Part shown: one piece after another, positions 5,175 through 6,890 of the stretch
How positions within the stretch are numbered: position 1 is the first letter of the stretch
How the letters are laid out: each line of letters begins with the position of its first letter
Assembly: GCA_003219095.1 (NCBI GenBank)
Contig: QHPM01000075.1
Coordinates: 1 to 6,890 of the forward strand
Direction: 5' to 3'
From: Verrucomicrobiota bacterium
GTDB lineage: Bacteria > Verrucomicrobiota > Verrucomicrobiia > Chthoniobacterales > UBA10450
DNA length: 6,890 nt
Program-made: the position numbers and the translations under genes
The notes under the pieces: model-generated
What the model was told of the DNA's origin: nothing
The model's input: only the letters and a program-made list of their open reading frames with translations
Database searches by the model: none

Positions 5175-6665
5175 ATGCCCCCTGCAATCCCCGGAGAAGC
5201 GTCGGATCACGAAGCGTTCCCGCAACACGAGTGCGGACTCTTCGGCGTGTTCGGTCATCCAAATGCGGCGGTGCTGACCTATTACGGTCTGTTCGCGTTG
5301 CAGCATCGCGGGCAGGAAAGCGCCGGGATTGTGACGAGTAACGGCGCCGACCAGACCTTTGTCCAGCACAAGGGCATGGGACTGGTCTCGCAAGTTTTCG
5401 GGCAGGAGGAGCTGGAAAAGCTTAAAGGGACGCGCGCGGTCGGTCATACCCGTTATTCCACCACCGGGACGAGCACGCTAAAAAACGCGCAACCTTTCGT
5501 GGTCGATTGCGTGCGCGGGCAAATGGCGATTGCGCACAATGGAAACTTAATCAATGCCGATCTGCTGCGCGACGAACTGGAAAGCAAAGGTTCCATTTTC
5601 CAAACCACCGCCGACAGCGAAATCATTCTGCATTTGCTGGCGCGCCCGGCCGATAATGGCAGCAGCGTTCTGAGTGCTTTGCGCCGGATCGAAGGCGCGT
5701 TCTCGCTTCTAATCATGAGCGAACAGGAGTTGATTGCGGTCCGCGATCCTTTTGGCTGGCGTCCGCTCGTTCTCGGAAAACTCGATGGCGCCTATATTCT
5801 CGCTTCAGAAACCTGCGCCCTCGACCTCATTCACGCTGAATTTGTTCGCGAAATCGAGCCGGGCGAAGTGTTGATTATTAACGAACACGGCTTTCGCTCG
5901 GAGCGACCATTTCGCGACGAACAGCCGGCCTTCTGCATGTTCGAATACGTTTATTTTGCGCGACCCGACAGCATCATCGGCGGGATGAATGTCGGCAAAG
6001 TCCGCACCGAGATGGGCCGCGAGCTAGCGCGAAGATTCCCGGTGGAGGCGGATATCGTGGTCCCGGTCCCCGACTCAGGAAACTATGCCGCACTCGGCTT
6101 TGCCGAGGAATTGAAGATTCCGTATCAGCATGCCTTTGTCCGCAATCACTACATTGGCCGGACGTTTTTGCAGCCGAGCCAGCTCATTCGCGATTTCGAT
6201 GTGCGGGTGAAATTAAACCTGATCAAGGAAATGGTGGAAGGAAAACGAGTGGTGGTGGTGGACGATTCGATTGTGCGCGGGACCACGGCACGGGCGCGCA
6301 TCGTCAACCTGCGAGAAGCGGGCGCGAAAGAGGTGCACCTGCGGGTGAGTTGTCCGCCGCATCGTTTCGCCTGTCATTATGGAATCGATTTCCCCGATCC
6401 GGAAAAGCTGATCGCTAACCAGATGTCGATGGAAAAAATCTGCGAGTATCTCAATGTCGATAGCCTTGGCTATCTCGACGTCGAAGGAATGGTCAAGGCC
6501 ACGGGCCGGCCCGCCAATTCTTTCTGCCTCGCTTGTTTTAACGGGAATTATCCCCTGCCCGTCGATCCTGCGCTGGATAAATTCATCATGGAAAAGCGGG
6601 AACAACGTGCGCGTGCTTTGGCGGAAGAATCGGGCCAGCCCACCTTGTTTGCGGAGTTGAAATGA
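5175..6665 (+). CDS. purF: Amidophosphoribosyltransferase PurF
   Basis: PurF catalyses the first committed step of purine synthesis: PRPP plus glutamine gives 5-phosphoribosylamine. The 496 residues cover a complete Ntn glutaminase domain and a C-terminal PRPP-binding domain. Cys20 in HECGLFGVFG is the expected N-terminal nucleophile after removal of a 19-residue propeptide. Also seen are LQHRGQESAG (42-51), HTRYSTTG (91-98), HNGNL (121-125), RDPFGWRPL (190-198), and the PRPP loop VVVVDDSIVRGTT (359-371). Cys254, Cys400, Cys451 and Cys454 match the four ligands of the 4Fe-4S cluster in the Bacillus subtilis type, so this is the Fe-S, propeptide-processed class and not the E. coli class. ATG at 5175 has no obvious Shine-Dalgarno, but it gives a plausible propeptide and no other start is close to Cys20. 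Purine nucleotide feedback inhibition is expected from the family. It lies between purL and purM. Confidence 0.97.
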   Translation: MPPAIPGEASDHEAFPQHECGLFGVFGHPNAAVLTYYGLFALQHRGQESAGIVTSNGADQTFVQHKGMGLVSQVFGQEELEKLKGTRAVGHTRYSTTGTSTLKNAQPFVVDCVRGQMAIAHNGNLINADLLRDELESKGSIFQTTADSEIILHLLARPADNGSSVLSALRRIEGAFSLLIMSEQELIAVRDPFGWRPLVLGKLDGAYILASETCALDLIHAEFVREIEPGEVLIINEHGFRSERPFRDEQPAFCMFEYVYFARPDSIIGGMNVGKVRTEMGRELARRFPVEADIVVPVPDSGNYAALGFAEELKIPYQHAFVRNHYIGRTFLQPSQLIRDFDVRVKLNLIKEMVEGKRVVVVDDSIVRGTTARARIVNLREAGAKEVHLRVSCPPHRFACHYGIDFPDPEKLIANQMSMEKICEYLNVDSLGYLDVEGMVKATGRPANSFCLACFNGNYPLPVDPALDKFIMEKREQRARALAEESGQPTLFAELK

Positions 6666-6754
6666 CGGGAATGACGCATGACGAAGGAATCTTGCTCGCT
6701 TCACGCGCTGTTTCGGACTTCGTCATTCGGGTTTCATTCGTCATTCGTCATTCG
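6662..6754. repeat. Inverted cluster of ATGACG / CGTCAT repeats after purF
   Basis: Three copies of ATGACG (6662-6667, 6671-6676, 6678-6683) are followed, after about 37 nt, by three copies of CGTCAT (6721-6726, 6739-6744, 6746-6751), the last two in the tandem ATTCGTC at 6736-6749. The two clusters are inverted relative to each other and could fold into a long imperfect stem between purF and purM. The first copy overlaps the purF stop codon. There is no T-run after it, so an intrinsic terminator is unlikely. Confidence 0.6.
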
Positions 6755-6805
6755 GATTTCCTCATTAGGCCGGCAAATTGTCGCTCTGGAAATTGACGAC
6801 GATCT

Positions 6806-6890
6806 GTGAAAATCGCGCATTCAAAAGGACGGAAGGCCTACGCCCGCGCCGGTGTCGACGTCGAGTTGGGGAACAAGCTCAAACGTCGAA
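6806..6890 (+). CDS. purM: Phosphoribosylformylglycinamidine cyclo-ligase PurM, N-terminal fragment
   Basis: The last 85 nt open a frame reading VKIAHSKGRKAYARAGVDVELGNKLKRR, split here as VKIAHSKGRKAY and ARAGVDVELGNKLKRR, and then leave the window. The AYxxAGVDVExGN pattern is the conserved N-terminus of AIR synthetase (PurM), which converts FGAM plus ATP into 5-aminoimidazole ribonucleotide. It acts directly after PurL and is often encoded near purF and purL. GTG at 6806 is the only usual start codon after the in-frame TGA at 6794. There is no clear Shine-Dalgarno. The fragment is short, but the motif and context agree. Confidence 0.8.
   Translation, partial: MKIAHSKGRKAYARAGVDVELGNKLKRR

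Noticed and set aside
4848..5447. 199-codon minus-strand open frame across the purL end and purF start
   Set aside because: It overlaps two well-supported plus-strand genes and its translation is Arg/Pro-rich without motifs.
6736..6754. Tandem ATTCGTC units as a possible CRISPR array
   Set aside because: The units are 7 nt with no spacers and no cas genes are present; they are simple short repeats.

Overview
The window looks like chromosomal DNA from a moderately GC-rich bacterium that carries many short palindromic repeats. The gene style, the small exported Thr-rich protein and the TGTAGC...GCTACA palindromes recall soil Verrucomicrobia (Chthoniobacterales/Udaeobacter-like genomes). That placement is inference from memory and was not tested by a search.

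Left part (1-1980), minus strand: a class III PLP-dependent aminotransferase runs off the left edge. Upstream of it lies a small protein with one predicted membrane helix, then a gene-free stretch holding a long-spaced inverted repeat. Next is a strong intrinsic terminator that closes a small, secreted, threonine-rich protein gene (1983-2333, minus).

Right part (2683-6890), plus strand: a de novo purine biosynthesis cluster, purL - purF - purM (purM only begins here). PurF makes phosphoribosylamine. PurL, with PurS and PurQ that are not in this window, makes FGAM, and PurM closes the imidazole ring to AIR. PurF is complete, with its active-site Cys, PRPP loop and all four Fe-S cysteines. PurL is split over two reading frames. 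At about 4385-4400 roughly 20 conserved residues are missing and the frame shifts by -1, although both halves are otherwise well preserved. This is either a recent inactivating deletion or a sequence/assembly error.

The most interesting signal is repeat-driven. At least four palindromic segments lie inside purL, in frame, at points where the PurL family has variable loops or linkers, so they have been turned into protein sequence. Three share a TGTAG start and a hairpin with a 3-nt loop; the fourth is a different 62-nt palindrome. Related palindromes sit between genes at about 1156-1182 and 2530-2568. This resembles the Rickettsia palindromic elements that insert into protein genes, but the sequence family and probable host differ.
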